Positions 43,946 through 51,397 of a stretch of DNA of 64,000 nucleotides are shown here, in pieces. A program made the translations under genes and the position numbers. The notes beneath the pieces are model-generated. The model did not search any database. It saw only the letters and a program-made list of their open reading frames with translations, and had not been told where the DNA came from. Each line of letters begins with the position of its first letter. Positions within the stretch are counted from its first letter, which is position 1. Source of the DNA: Cryobacterium soli (GTDB taxonomy: Bacteria > Actinomycetota > Actinomycetes > Actinomycetales > Microbacteriaceae); assembly GCF_003611035.1 (NCBI RefSeq), contig NZ_CP030033.1, positions 3,286,001 to 3,350,000 on the forward strand. The letters are read 5' to 3'.

Positions 43946-44386
43946 TCACTCCCTCGCGGTGGCGGGCGGACGCAGGGCCAGCCGGGTCTGGGTCTGGCCC
44001 GCGCCGGCCTTCTTCTTCAGGCGGTGCAGCAGGCCGTTCAGGTGCGTGGTGTCGGCGACCCAGACGTGCAGCAGGTAGTCGTATGGGCCGGTCACGTGCA
44101 CCGCGTCGCGCACCTCGGGCTCGCCCAGTGCGGCGTGCAGGAAGGCGTCGGAGTCCGCGTCGGCGCGCAGCCGGACATCGATGAACGCCTCCAGACCGAG
44201 GGCGCCCAGCGGGGTGTCGTCGGCCAGGATCGCCCGGTACCCCACGATCACGCCGTTGGCCTCGAGTTTGCGCACCCGGGCCGCGGCGGCGTTTGTGCTG
44301 AGCCCCACCGCGGCGCCCAGCGCGCTGAACGAAATGCGGCCATCGTCGCGCAGAACGCCGATGATTTCGCTGTCGAGACTGTCCAT
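43946..44386 (-). CDS. Lrp/AsnC-family transcriptional regulator
   Basis: The 146-residue protein has an N-terminal HTH (LDSEIIGVLRDDGRIS, SFSALGAAVGLSTNAAAARVR) and a C-terminal RAM/ligand domain (EAFIDVRLRADADSDAFL, VTGPYDYLLHVWVADT). It is divergent from a LysE-type exporter gene (44455), 68 bp away, so it is likely its amino-acid-responsive activator or repressor. ATG 44386 is preferred over a start eight codons upstream. Confidence 0.88.
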   Translation of the reverse strand: MDSLDSEIIGVLRDDGRISFSALGAAVGLSTNAAAARVRKLEANGVIVGYRAILADDTPLGALGLEAFIDVRLRADADSDAFLHAALGEPEVRDAVHVTGPYDYLLHVWVADTTHLNGLLHRLKKKAGAGQTQTRLALRPPATARE

Positions 44387-44454
44387 GCCGAGAGTGTAGC
44401 CGTGCCGCCGCAAAAATCTAGGTCACGACCGGGGAACCGGAGCAGGATCGGCCC

Positions 44455-45129
44455 ATGGAGATTCTGGGACTGTTCGCGGCGGGTGCGCTCGCCGGGTTGG
44501 GGGTGGCCGTTCCGCTCGGCGCGATCGGGCTGCTGCTCGTGCGACAGGGGGTGACCGGCGGGTTCGCGGTGGGCGCGGCCGGCGCGGCCGCGGTGGCGCT
44601 CGTGGACACGGTGTACTGCGTCGTCGCGCTGGGCGCCGGGGCGGTCGTGGCGCCGGTGCTGGGGAGGTGGGGCGGTGCAGCCGGGCTGCTGGCCGGCGCC
44701 GTGCTGGTCGCGATCGGTGTGGCCGGCCTGCTGCGGGAGCGGCGCCGCCGGACCGGCAGCCGGACCCGGCCGGAGCATCAGCCGGGCCCCGGCAGCGTGC
44801 GGCGCCCGGCACCCGCCCGGTTCTTCCTGCTCATGCTCGGCCTCACCGCGATCAACCCGGCGACCCTGCTCTACTTCGCCGCGCTGATCACGGCGCTGCG
44901 CCACACCGTGGCTGCGGCCGGCGGTGCGGCGGCGGCCACGGCTTTCGTGGCCGGGGTGGCCATCGCCTCGCTCGCCTGGCAGGTTGGGCTGGTGGCGGCC
45001 GGGGCGTTCTGGGGCGGCCGGATCACGCCGCGCCGTCAGGTCCTCGTCGGCCGCGCCGGGTACCTGCTGGTGATCGTGCTGGGGGCCGGGGCGGTGCTGG
45101 CCGCCCTGGCCGCTCCGGCGACCGTCTAG
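44455..45129 (+). CDS. LysE-family amino acid exporter
   Basis: The 224-residue membrane protein has six hydrophobic segments with the LysE layout: GVAVPLGAIGLLLVRQGVTGG (split GVAVPLGAIGLL and LVRQGVTGG), then TAINPATLLYFAALI. It would export lysine, arginine or other amino acids. A basic Arg-rich loop lies about residues 93-120. It is transcribed away from the Lrp gene. Its end overlaps nagB copy 2 tail-to-tail by 4 bp. Confidence 0.85.
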   Translation: MEILGLFAAGALAGLGVAVPLGAIGLLLVRQGVTGGFAVGAAGAAAVALVDTVYCVVALGAGAVVAPVLGRWGGAAGLLAGAVLVAIGVAGLLRERRRRTGSRTRPEHQPGPGSVRRPAPARFFLLMLGLTAINPATLLYFAALITALRHTVAAAGGAAAATAFVAGVAIASLAWQVGLVAAGAFWGGRITPRRQVLVGRAGYLLVIVLGAGAVLAALAAPATV

Positions 45130-45911
45130 ATGCCCTGTCCGGTGTACTTGTTCGCCCAGGCGTAGCGGTAGTAGGCGATGTTCTCCAACCGGGAGGCCGC
45201 CGCCTCGTCGACGAGAACTGTGACGTGCGGGTGCAGCTGGATAACCGACCCGGGTTTGCTCGAGGTGACCGGGCCCTCCACGGACGCGGCGATGGCATCC
45301 GCTTTCTCGGCGCCGAAGGCCAGCAGGATCAGGTGCCGGGCCCGCCGGATGGTGCCGAGCCCCTGTGTCATGCAGTGGATCGGAACGTCGTCGGGGGAGG
45401 CGAAGAAGCGGGCGTTGTCGATGCGGGTCTTCTCGGTGAGCGTCTTGACCCGGGTGAGCGACGCGAACGACGAGCCGGGCTCGTTGAAGCCGACGTGGCC
45501 GCTGCGTCCGATGCCGAGGATCTGCAGGTCGATGCCGCCTGCCGCGAGGATGGCGTTCTCGTAGTCGATGCCTGCCGTGGCGAGGGTGGCGGGGGTGCCG
45601 TCGGGAACCTGGATGTTGCCGGGGGTGAGGCCGAGGGGTTCGACGACGTCGCGGGTGATCACGGCGCGGTAGCTCTCCGGGTGGCCCTCCGGCAGCCCCA
45701 CGTATTCGTCGAGCGCGAAGCCGCGCACCCGGGAGACGTCCAGGGGGTCAAGGCGCAGGGACTCTGCCAGCGCGCTGTAGACGGAGAGCGGGGTGGATCC
45801 GGTGGCCAGGCCGAGGACGGCATCCGGCCGTCGGTCGATGAGGTCGCGGATCGCTGTGGCGGCGAGGATTCCCGCCGCGGTTTCGTTCTCGAGGATGACT
45901 ACTTCGGCCAC
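45126..45911 (-). CDS. nagB: Glucosamine-6-phosphate deaminase-like protein (copy 2, altered active site)
   Basis: The 261-residue protein has LATGSTPL, DEYVGLPEGHP and a NagB-like C-terminus, so the fold and the Asp of DEYVG are kept. In the triad motif the sequence is GIGRSGHVGFNEP: the Asp of GxGxDGH is Ser, while His and Glu are present. GTG 45911 has GGAG seven bases upstream. It follows the PTS IIC gene on the same strand, with a hairpin between them. Retention of deaminase activity is plausible but not certain. Confidence 0.85.
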   Translation of the reverse strand: MAEVVILENETAAGILAATAIRDLIDRRPDAVLGLATGSTPLSVYSALAESLRLDPLDVSRVRGFALDEYVGLPEGHPESYRAVITRDVVEPLGLTPGNIQVPDGTPATLATAGIDYENAILAAGGIDLQILGIGRSGHVGFNEPGSSFASLTRVKTLTEKTRIDNARFFASPDDVPIHCMTQGLGTIRRARHLILLAFGAEKADAIAASVEGPVTSSKPGSVIQLHPHVTVLVDEAAASRLENIAYYRYAWANKYTGQGI

Positions 45912-45953
45912 GGGGTGCTCCTGGTGCGGATCGGTGTTCGGTGAGGGGAGGTC

Positions 45954-45985
45954 GCGGGCCGGGCGCTGGAGGGCGCCCGGCCCGC
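45954..45985 (-). terminator. 13-bp perfect GC hairpin between IIC and nagB copy 2
   Basis: GCGGGCCGGGCGC (45954-45966) pairs perfectly with GCGCCCGGCCCGC (45973-45985) around a 6-nt loop. It lies between the IIC stop (45998) and the nagB start (45911), 12 bp after the IIC stop in the direction of transcription. It may attenuate or terminate IIC transcription before nagB. Confidence 0.65.
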
Positions 45986-45997
45986 GGCCGGGTGAGG

Positions 45998-47242
45998 TTA
46001 AGCGGTTGTCGCCGAGGTGGAGTCCGGCGCGCCGGCCTCCGAGATCTCGTCGTCGCCGCGGCCGGGGGTGCGCAGGTTCCAGCGGCGGATGACGAACCGG
46101 AACAGGAAGTAGTAGATCGCCGCGTAGGCGAGCCCGATGGGGATCAGCAGCAGCGGTTTCTCGGCCAGTCCGAAGTTGAGGATGTAGTCGAAGGCGCCGG
46201 CGCTGAAGCTGAAGCCGTCCCGGATGCCCAACGCGTTGACCAGGGCGAGGGACGACCCGGTGAGCACGGCGTGGATGGCGTAGAGCGGGAATGCGACGAA
46301 CATGAAGGAGAACTCGAGCGGCTCGGTGACGCCGGTGAGCATCGCCGTGAGGGCGCCGGTGAGCATGATGCCGCCCACGATCTTCTTCTGCGAGGGCTTG
46401 GCTTCCTGCCAGATGGCCAGGGCGCCGGCCGGGAGCGCGAACATCATGATGGGGAAGAACCCGGTCATGAACGAGCCCGCGGTGGGGTCGCCGGCGAAGA
46501 ACCGGTGCAGGTCGCCGGTGGCGCCGTTGTAGTCGCCGATCACGAACCACATCATCGAGTTGAGGATGTGGTGCAGCCCGACCGGGATCAGCAGCCGGTT
46601 GGCCGTGCCGTAGAGGAATCCGCCCCAGATGTCGTTCGAGCTCACGAATTCGCCGAACCCGGTGAGCCCGCTGCTGAACGCCGGGTAGATGAAGCTGAGC
46701 AGCACCCCGAGCACGAGGGCGACCACGGCGGTGATGATCGGCACGAACCGGCGGCCGCCGAAGAAGGCCAGGTAGCTGGGCAGTTTGATGCGATGGTATT
46801 TCTGCCAGAGCACCGCGGAGACGACGCCCATGAGCACGCCTCCGAGCACGTTGTAGTTGACGAGCACCTGGTCGGCGCCCTCGGCGGGCAGGCCCATCAC
46901 GGCCGGCGACATGGCCTTGCCCACGTTGCTGAACACCAGGTACCCCACCACGGCGGCCAGGGCGGTCGAGCCGTCGGCCTTCTTCGCGAAGCCGATCGCC
47001 ACGCCGAGGGCGAACAGCAGGGGCAGGTTGTCGAACAGGGCGCCGCCGGCCGAAGCGATCACGGCCGCCCCGGTCTCGAAGCCGGGGATCGCGCCGAGCA
47101 GGTCGGGCTGGCCGAGGCGCAGGAGCAGGCCGGCGGCAGGCAGTGCCGCAATGGGCAGCATGAGGCTGCGACCGATGCGTTGGAGCTGGGCGAGGCCGGG
47201 GACCTTGCGTCCCGTCCCGGCATCTACGGTGGTGCTGGACAT
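45998..47242 (-). CDS. PTS N-acetylglucosamine-type EIIC component
   Basis: The 414-residue membrane protein has the glucose-superfamily EIIC signature: SLMLPIAALPAAGLLLRLG, FSFMFVAFPLYAIHAVLTG with the GVTEPLEF motif, and a polytopic body. The start ATG 47242 has a perfect AGGAGG six bases upstream. IIB and IIA domains are absent from this protein and are encoded separately at 48352-49106. It imports and phosphorylates GlcNAc (substrate inferred from nagA/nagB neighbours). Confidence 0.9.
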   Translation of the reverse strand: MSSTTVDAGTGRKVPGLAQLQRIGRSLMLPIAALPAAGLLLRLGQPDLLGAIPGFETGAAVIASAGGALFDNLPLLFALGVAIGFAKKADGSTALAAVVGYLVFSNVGKAMSPAVMGLPAEGADQVLVNYNVLGGVLMGVVSAVLWQKYHRIKLPSYLAFFGGRRFVPIITAVVALVLGVLLSFIYPAFSSGLTGFGEFVSSNDIWGGFLYGTANRLLIPVGLHHILNSMMWFVIGDYNGATGDLHRFFAGDPTAGSFMTGFFPIMMFALPAGALAIWQEAKPSQKKIVGGIMLTGALTAMLTGVTEPLEFSFMFVAFPLYAIHAVLTGSSLALVNALGIRDGFSFSAGAFDYILNFGLAEKPLLLIPIGLAYAAIYYFLFRFVIRRWNLRTPGRGDDEISEAGAPDSTSATTA

Positions 47243-47392
47243 AGATTCCTCCTGGTGGTTATCGCGTGTGCATGGGGTGTGGCGGGGACTGCCGTGCATG
47301 GTGCTGCGGATCGTCTCGCGACGGCGCGCCGAAGAGCGCCGGGGTGCGGCGTCGACGGGCGCTCCTGAACGGGGCGGGAAAGGTCTGTGGGG

Positions 47393-48142
47393 TTACAACT
47401 CGTGGTGCAGGTCGAGAGTCATGTGGATCTGGTACCGGTCACCGCGGTACCAGGAGGTGATGTACTCGAGCGGGGTCGACCCGGCAGAGGACGTGCGGCG
47501 GAAAACCAGGAGGGGCGTGCCCGGCGGGGTGTCCAGCGAGTCGGCGAGAGGCGCATCTGCGGTCTCGGCCCAGGCGGTCTGCTCGGCATGGTCGATGCGC
47601 AGCCCGTACTCGGTCGCGAAGGTCGCATAGAGCGACCGGGTCAGGTCCTGCTCGCCCAGCCCGGGAACAAGGGCGACCGGGTAGAAGCCTCGTTCGAAGG
47701 CCATCGGGATGCCGCCGGCCAGGCGGAGCCGCTCCACCTGGTAGACCTGGGCGCCGGACTTCAGTCCGAGGGCCGCCCGCACCTCCAGGGGGGCGTCGAT
47801 GAGCGCCGCCGCCATCACGACGGTCGCCGGCACCAGGCCGCGCCGCCGCATGTCCTCGGTGAACGAGGCGAGGTGCAGATCGCTCTGCACGCGTTCGCCG
47901 GCGACGAAGGTGCCCTTGCCCTGGATGCGATACAGCACGCCCTCCTCCACCAGCTGGCGGATGGCTTCACGCACCGTCGACCGGCTCACGCCGTACTTGG
48001 TCATGAGCTTGCGCTCCGGGGGGATGGCGGCGTGCGGGGCCAGCGTGGTCTCCACCCGGTCCAGCAGGATCGAGCGCAGCTGCGTGTGCTTGGGCACCGC
48101 GCCGCCGGCGAGCACCGGTCCTTCGTCGAGCTGTGTCGCCAC
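47393..48142 (-). CDS. GntR family (HutC/UTRA subfamily) regulator, DasR/NagR-like
   Basis: The 249-residue regulator has a winged helix (KHTQLRSILLDRV, SRSTVREAIRQLVEEGVLYR, GKGTFVAG) and a UTRA effector domain. GTG 48142 is the start, with AAAGG upstream. It is encoded beside the PTS genes and is divergent to IIB/IIA/nagA, so it is the probable GlcN-6P-responsive repressor of the locus, like DasR or NagR. A palindromic site lies in its promoter region. Confidence 0.88.
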   Translation of the reverse strand: MATQLDEGPVLAGGAVPKHTQLRSILLDRVETTLAPHAAIPPERKLMTKYGVSRSTVREAIRQLVEEGVLYRIQGKGTFVAGERVQSDLHLASFTEDMRRRGLVPATVVMAAALIDAPLEVRAALGLKSGAQVYQVERLRLAGGIPMAFERGFYPVALVPGLGEQDLTRSLYATFATEYGLRIDHAEQTAWAETADAPLADSLDTPPGTPLLVFRRTSSAGSTPLEYITSWYRGDRYQIHMTLDLHHEL

Positions 48143-48198
48143 GGCGAACCTTTCTTTCTGACGGATGGCCCGTTGCCTGACCAGACCACTTTCGCTTT

Positions 48199-48222
48199 TT
48201 GGTCCGTACTGGTACGGTCCAA
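48199..48222. promoter_or_regulatory. Candidate GntR (DasR-like) operator
   Basis: TTGGTCCGTACTGG followed by TACGGTCCAA forms a 24-bp imperfect palindrome centred in the divergent promoter between the regulator and the IIB gene. A half-site AGACCACT lies just upstream at about 48183-48190. The DasR-like consensus TGGTCTAGACCA is partly matched, so the assignment is tentative. Confidence 0.6.
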
Positions 48223-48351
48223 TTACTTCGATACTGAAGGTGCGGCGGTTCGTTGTCAAGAGCCGGTTCGCACGAGGATCTCGATCCACGAGGTGCTCCT
48301 TCCCGACCGTTCCCGGCACCCAGGTGCCACGCAGTACCCGAGGAGAAGATG

Positions 48352-48585
48352 ATGACGAGCAAGGCAGAGCAGATCCTGGCGGGCCTCGGTGGCTCCGGAA
48401 ATATCGTGGATATCGAGGCCTGCATCACTCGGCTGCGTACCGAGGTGACCGATGCCGGCCTCGTGGACGAGGCGGCGCTCAAGGCCGCGGGTGCCCACGG
48501 TGTCTTCCGCAACGGAACCATCGTTCAGGTCGTCGTGGGCCCTGAGGCGGACAACCTCGCCGACGACATCGAGGACCTCAGGTGA
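48352..48585 (+). CDS. PTS EIIB component, glucose/GlcNAc type
   Basis: The 77-residue protein carries the phosphorylatable Cys in DIEACITRLR, the EIIB hallmark, and the region GVFRNGTIVQVVVGPEAD. The ATG at 48352 (or the preceding 48349) has AGGAG in good spacing. Its last codons overlap the start of the IIA gene. The EIIB donates phosphate to the sugar carried by the EIIC encoded on the opposite strand. Confidence 0.9.
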   Translation: MTSKAEQILAGLGGSGNIVDIEACITRLRTEVTDAGLVDEAALKAAGAHGVFRNGTIVQVVVGPEADNLADDIEDLR

Positions 48586-49106
48586 CCGCAGTGCAGCCAG
48601 GGGCCGAACCGGCGGTCGAGCTCGGGGCTGACCCTGCGCTCACGCCGCTCGTCGTGCTGGCACCGATCCCCGGCCGCGCGGTGGCCCTCGAGACGGTGCC
48701 CGACCCCACCTTCGCGCAGGAGATCGTGGGTCCCGGCGCGGCCATCGACCCGCCCCGAGAGGTTGTCGATGCCATCGCGCCGATCGCCGGCACGGTGCTC
48801 AAGGTCTTCCCGCACGCCTACGTCATCGTCTCCCCGCAGGGGGTCGGGGTGCTCGTGCACCTCGGCATCGACACCGTGGAACTGGCCGGTGCGGGCTTCA
48901 CCCTGCGTGTGGCGCAGGGCGACACCGTGGCGGCCGGCGACGTGATCGTCAGTTACGACGTACCGTCCGTCGTGGCCTCGGGCCGCGACCCGATCGCTCC
49001 CGTGATCGTCCTGGACCGCACCCGCGCCGACATCGGGTTGTCCGACGCGGTCGTGGCCGGACTCGGGCTCACTGCCGGGGATGCCTTCCTCACTGTGAAC
49101 GCCTGA
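48582..49106 (+). CDS. PTS EIIA component, glucose type (Crr-like)
   Basis: The 174-residue protein has the EIIA-Glc active-site region VHLGIDTVEL with the phosphorylated His, and the second His in FPHAYVI. Its GTG start overlaps the IIB TGA by GTGA. It is followed by nagA copy 2. Together with IIB and IIC it completes a three-part GlcNAc PTS. Confidence 0.92.
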   Translation: MTAVQPGAEPAVELGADPALTPLVVLAPIPGRAVALETVPDPTFAQEIVGPGAAIDPPREVVDAIAPIAGTVLKVFPHAYVIVSPQGVGVLVHLGIDTVELAGAGFTLRVAQGDTVAAGDVIVSYDVPSVVASGRDPIAPVIVLDRTRADIGLSDAVVAGLGLTAGDAFLTVNA

Positions 49107-49114
49107 GACCCGTC

Positions 49115-50320
49115 ATGACACCGCTCACTTCCGGCCCGCCGCCCGTCCATGTCACGGTCGCACCGTCACTGCCGGGTGATGCCGGGCCGGAAACCGACAC
49201 CCCGCTGCTGATCGCGGCGGGCACGGTGATCCTGCCCGACCGGGAGGTCTCCCCGGGCTGGGTCGAGGTGCGCGCCGGCCTCATCGCGGGCTACGGCGGC
49301 GGCACGCCGCCCCGTCCGGCGGATGTGACGGTGCCGCAGGGCATCCTGGCTCCTGGCTTCGTGGACGCGCACAGTCACGGCGGCGGCGGGGTGAGCTTCA
49401 ATGACCCGGACACCCGGGCCGCAGCGCACCGCATCGTGACGACGCACCGCAAGCACGGCACCACCACCATGATGGCCAGTCTGGTGACGGCGCCCATCGA
49501 CGAGATGGAGACCCTGGTGGCGGCGCTCGCCGAGCTGGTGCGCGATGGCCTGCTGGCCGGCATCCACCTGGAGGGGCCCTGGCTGAGCCCGCTGCACCGC
49601 GGGGCCCATGCCGAACGGCTGTTGCTGCCGCCCACCCCGCAGAGCGTCGACAGGCTGATGCGGGCCGGCGGGGGATCCGTGCGCATGGTCACCATCGCTC
49701 CCGAGCTCCACGGTGGCCTCGCCGCGGTCGCCCGTATCGTGGGATACGGCTCGGTCGCCGCCATCGGGCACACCGACGCGGACTACGAAACCTCCCGCGC
49801 CGCCATCGACGCGGGCGTCACCGTGGGCACCCACGTCTTCAACGCCATGCGCCCGCTGCACCACCGCGAGCCTGGGGCCGCCCTGGCCGTGCTGGAGGAT
49901 CCCTTCGTGTTTGCCGAACTGATCGCCGACGGCGTGCACCTGCATCCGGCCGTGGTGCGTCTGATCGTCGAGAGCCGCGCCAAGCCGGTCTTCGTGACGG
50001 ACGCCATGGCCGCGGCCTGCGCAGAGGAGGGCGACTACAAGCTCGGCGACCTGGATGTGACGGTCGCCAACGGCCAGGCCCGGCTGGCCGACGGCACCAT
50101 CGCCGGCAGCGTGCTCACCCTGAGCAAGGCCGTGCGCTTCGCGGTGCTCACCGCCGGCGTGCCGCTGGCGTTCGCAGTGCGGGCGGCCACCCAGAATCCC
50201 GCCGACCTACTCTCACTCACCGATCGCGGCCGCATCCACCCCGGCCTCCGCGCCGACCTGGTTCTCCTCGACGCCGCCCTGCACGTGACCGCCACCCTGC
50301 ACCACGGCACCTGGGTCTGA
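49115..50320 (+). CDS. nagA: N-acetylglucosamine-6-phosphate deacetylase (copy 2)
   Basis: The 401-residue amidohydrolase has DAHSHGGGG, LEGPWLSP, GHTDADYE, HVFNAMRPLHHREP and the catalytic Asp in VTDAMAA. It acts on GlcNAc-6P made by the PTS. It begins eight bases after the IIA stop, so it is in the same transcript. The window holds a second nagA for the sialic acid locus. Confidence 0.92.
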   Translation: MTPLTSGPPPVHVTVAPSLPGDAGPETDTPLLIAAGTVILPDREVSPGWVEVRAGLIAGYGGGTPPRPADVTVPQGILAPGFVDAHSHGGGGVSFNDPDTRAAAHRIVTTHRKHGTTTMMASLVTAPIDEMETLVAALAELVRDGLLAGIHLEGPWLSPLHRGAHAERLLLPPTPQSVDRLMRAGGGSVRMVTIAPELHGGLAAVARIVGYGSVAAIGHTDADYETSRAAIDAGVTVGTHVFNAMRPLHHREPGAALAVLEDPFVFAELIADGVHLHPAVVRLIVESRAKPVFVTDAMAAACAEEGDYKLGDLDVTVANGQARLADGTIAGSVLTLSKAVRFAVLTAGVPLAFAVRAATQNPADLLSLTDRGRIHPGLRADLVLLDAALHVTATLHHGTWV

Positions 50321-50457
50321 CCCTCCCTCCCGCGGGCTGTGACGTGAGCCCCACACATCGTCCGGATCCGGGGCTCAGCTCGGAGTTCGCGGGGGTGCGG
50401 ACGACTGCAGCGACCACATTTGGTACCCCTGCGACCTCCCGGGTTGAGGGCTATCGC

Positions 50458-50485
50458 TCAGGGTTCGCTCAGGGATAGGTCAGGG
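50458..50485 (+). repeat. Three direct repeats (TCAGGG) at exact 11-bp spacing upstream of the ABC exporter
   Basis: TCAGGG occurs at 50458, 50469 and 50480, in CGCTCAGGGTT, CGCTCAGGGAT and AGGTCAGGGTG. One-helical-turn spacing of direct half-sites is the usual design for OmpR/PhoB-type response regulators. They lie about 90-115 bp before the ATPase ATG (50573). Confidence 0.6.
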
Positions 50486-50572
50486 TGTATCCGGATGCCG
50501 GCGTGGGCGGCTCCGGAGCACACTGGGGCTCGACACCAGCGCGCCCGCGCTGTTCGAATCCTAAGGACCGGC

Positions 50573-51397
50573 ATGACAACCCCGACGCTTTTCTCGAACC
50601 ATCCGGCGCGCTCGCTTCAGGCACCGCCGGCATCCGTGATCGCGTACGCCAGGGGACTGGTCAAGACCTACGGCTTGGGAGAAACCGAGGTGCGGGCATT
50701 GGACGGCATCGACGTCGACTTCGCGCGGGGCGAGTTGACGGCCATTATGGGCCCGTCGGGCTCGGGCAAGTCATCCCTGATGCACTGCATGGCGGGCCTG
50801 GACACCGTCACGGCCGGCACCGTAGTGGTCGATGACCAGAACGTGGGTCGAATGTCCCAGCGCCAGCTCACTGCGCTGCGGCGCACCCGGCTCGGATTCA
50901 TCTTCCAGTCGTTCAACCTCATCCCCACCCTCACCGCCGCGGAGAACATCACGCTGCCGCTCGACATCGCCCGCCGCCCGGTGGACCGCGCACACTTCGA
51001 CGCGATCGTCGCGGCCGTTAGGCTCCAAGACCGCCTGCATCACCGGCCTAGCGAGCTCTCCGGCGGCCAGCAGCAGCGGGTGGCCTGCGCGCGTGCCCTG
51101 GTCGCTCAGCCCGCTGTGGTGTTCGCCGACGAGCCCACCGGCAATCTCGATTCGAAATCCGCCGGCGATCTGCTGAGTTTCCTGCGCGGCTCGGTCGACG
51201 ACCTCGGCCAGACCGTGGTCATGGTCACCCACGATGCCCGCGCGGCGGCCTTCGCGCACCGAGTGCTCTTCCTGGCCGACGGCCGGCTTGTCCACGAGCT
51301 CACCGACCCCAGTCAGGCGTCGGTGCTCGACGTGATGCGCTCCCTCGGCGACGAATCAGAAGCCGACTCCACTCCCACCGCGACGGCCCGTCGATGA
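50573..51397 (+). CDS. MacB/LolD-type ABC transporter ATPase
   Basis: The 274-residue ATPase starts at ATG 50573 (AAGGA six bases upstream). Features: Walker A GPSGSGKS, Q-loop FQSFNL, signature LSGGQQQR, Walker B VVFADEPTGNLD and H-loop VTHD. It overlaps the permease gene by 4 bp and belongs to the exporter family with mechanotransmission (peptides, antibiotics, lipoproteins). The substrate is unknown. Confidence 0.92.
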   Translation: MTTPTLFSNHPARSLQAPPASVIAYARGLVKTYGLGETEVRALDGIDVDFARGELTAIMGPSGSGKSSLMHCMAGLDTVTAGTVVVDDQNVGRMSQRQLTALRRTRLGFIFQSFNLIPTLTAAENITLPLDIARRPVDRAHFDAIVAAVRLQDRLHHRPSELSGGQQQRVACARALVAQPAVVFADEPTGNLDSKSAGDLLSFLRGSVDDLGQTVVMVTHDARAAAFAHRVLFLADGRLVHELTDPSQASVLDVMRSLGDESEADSTPTATARR

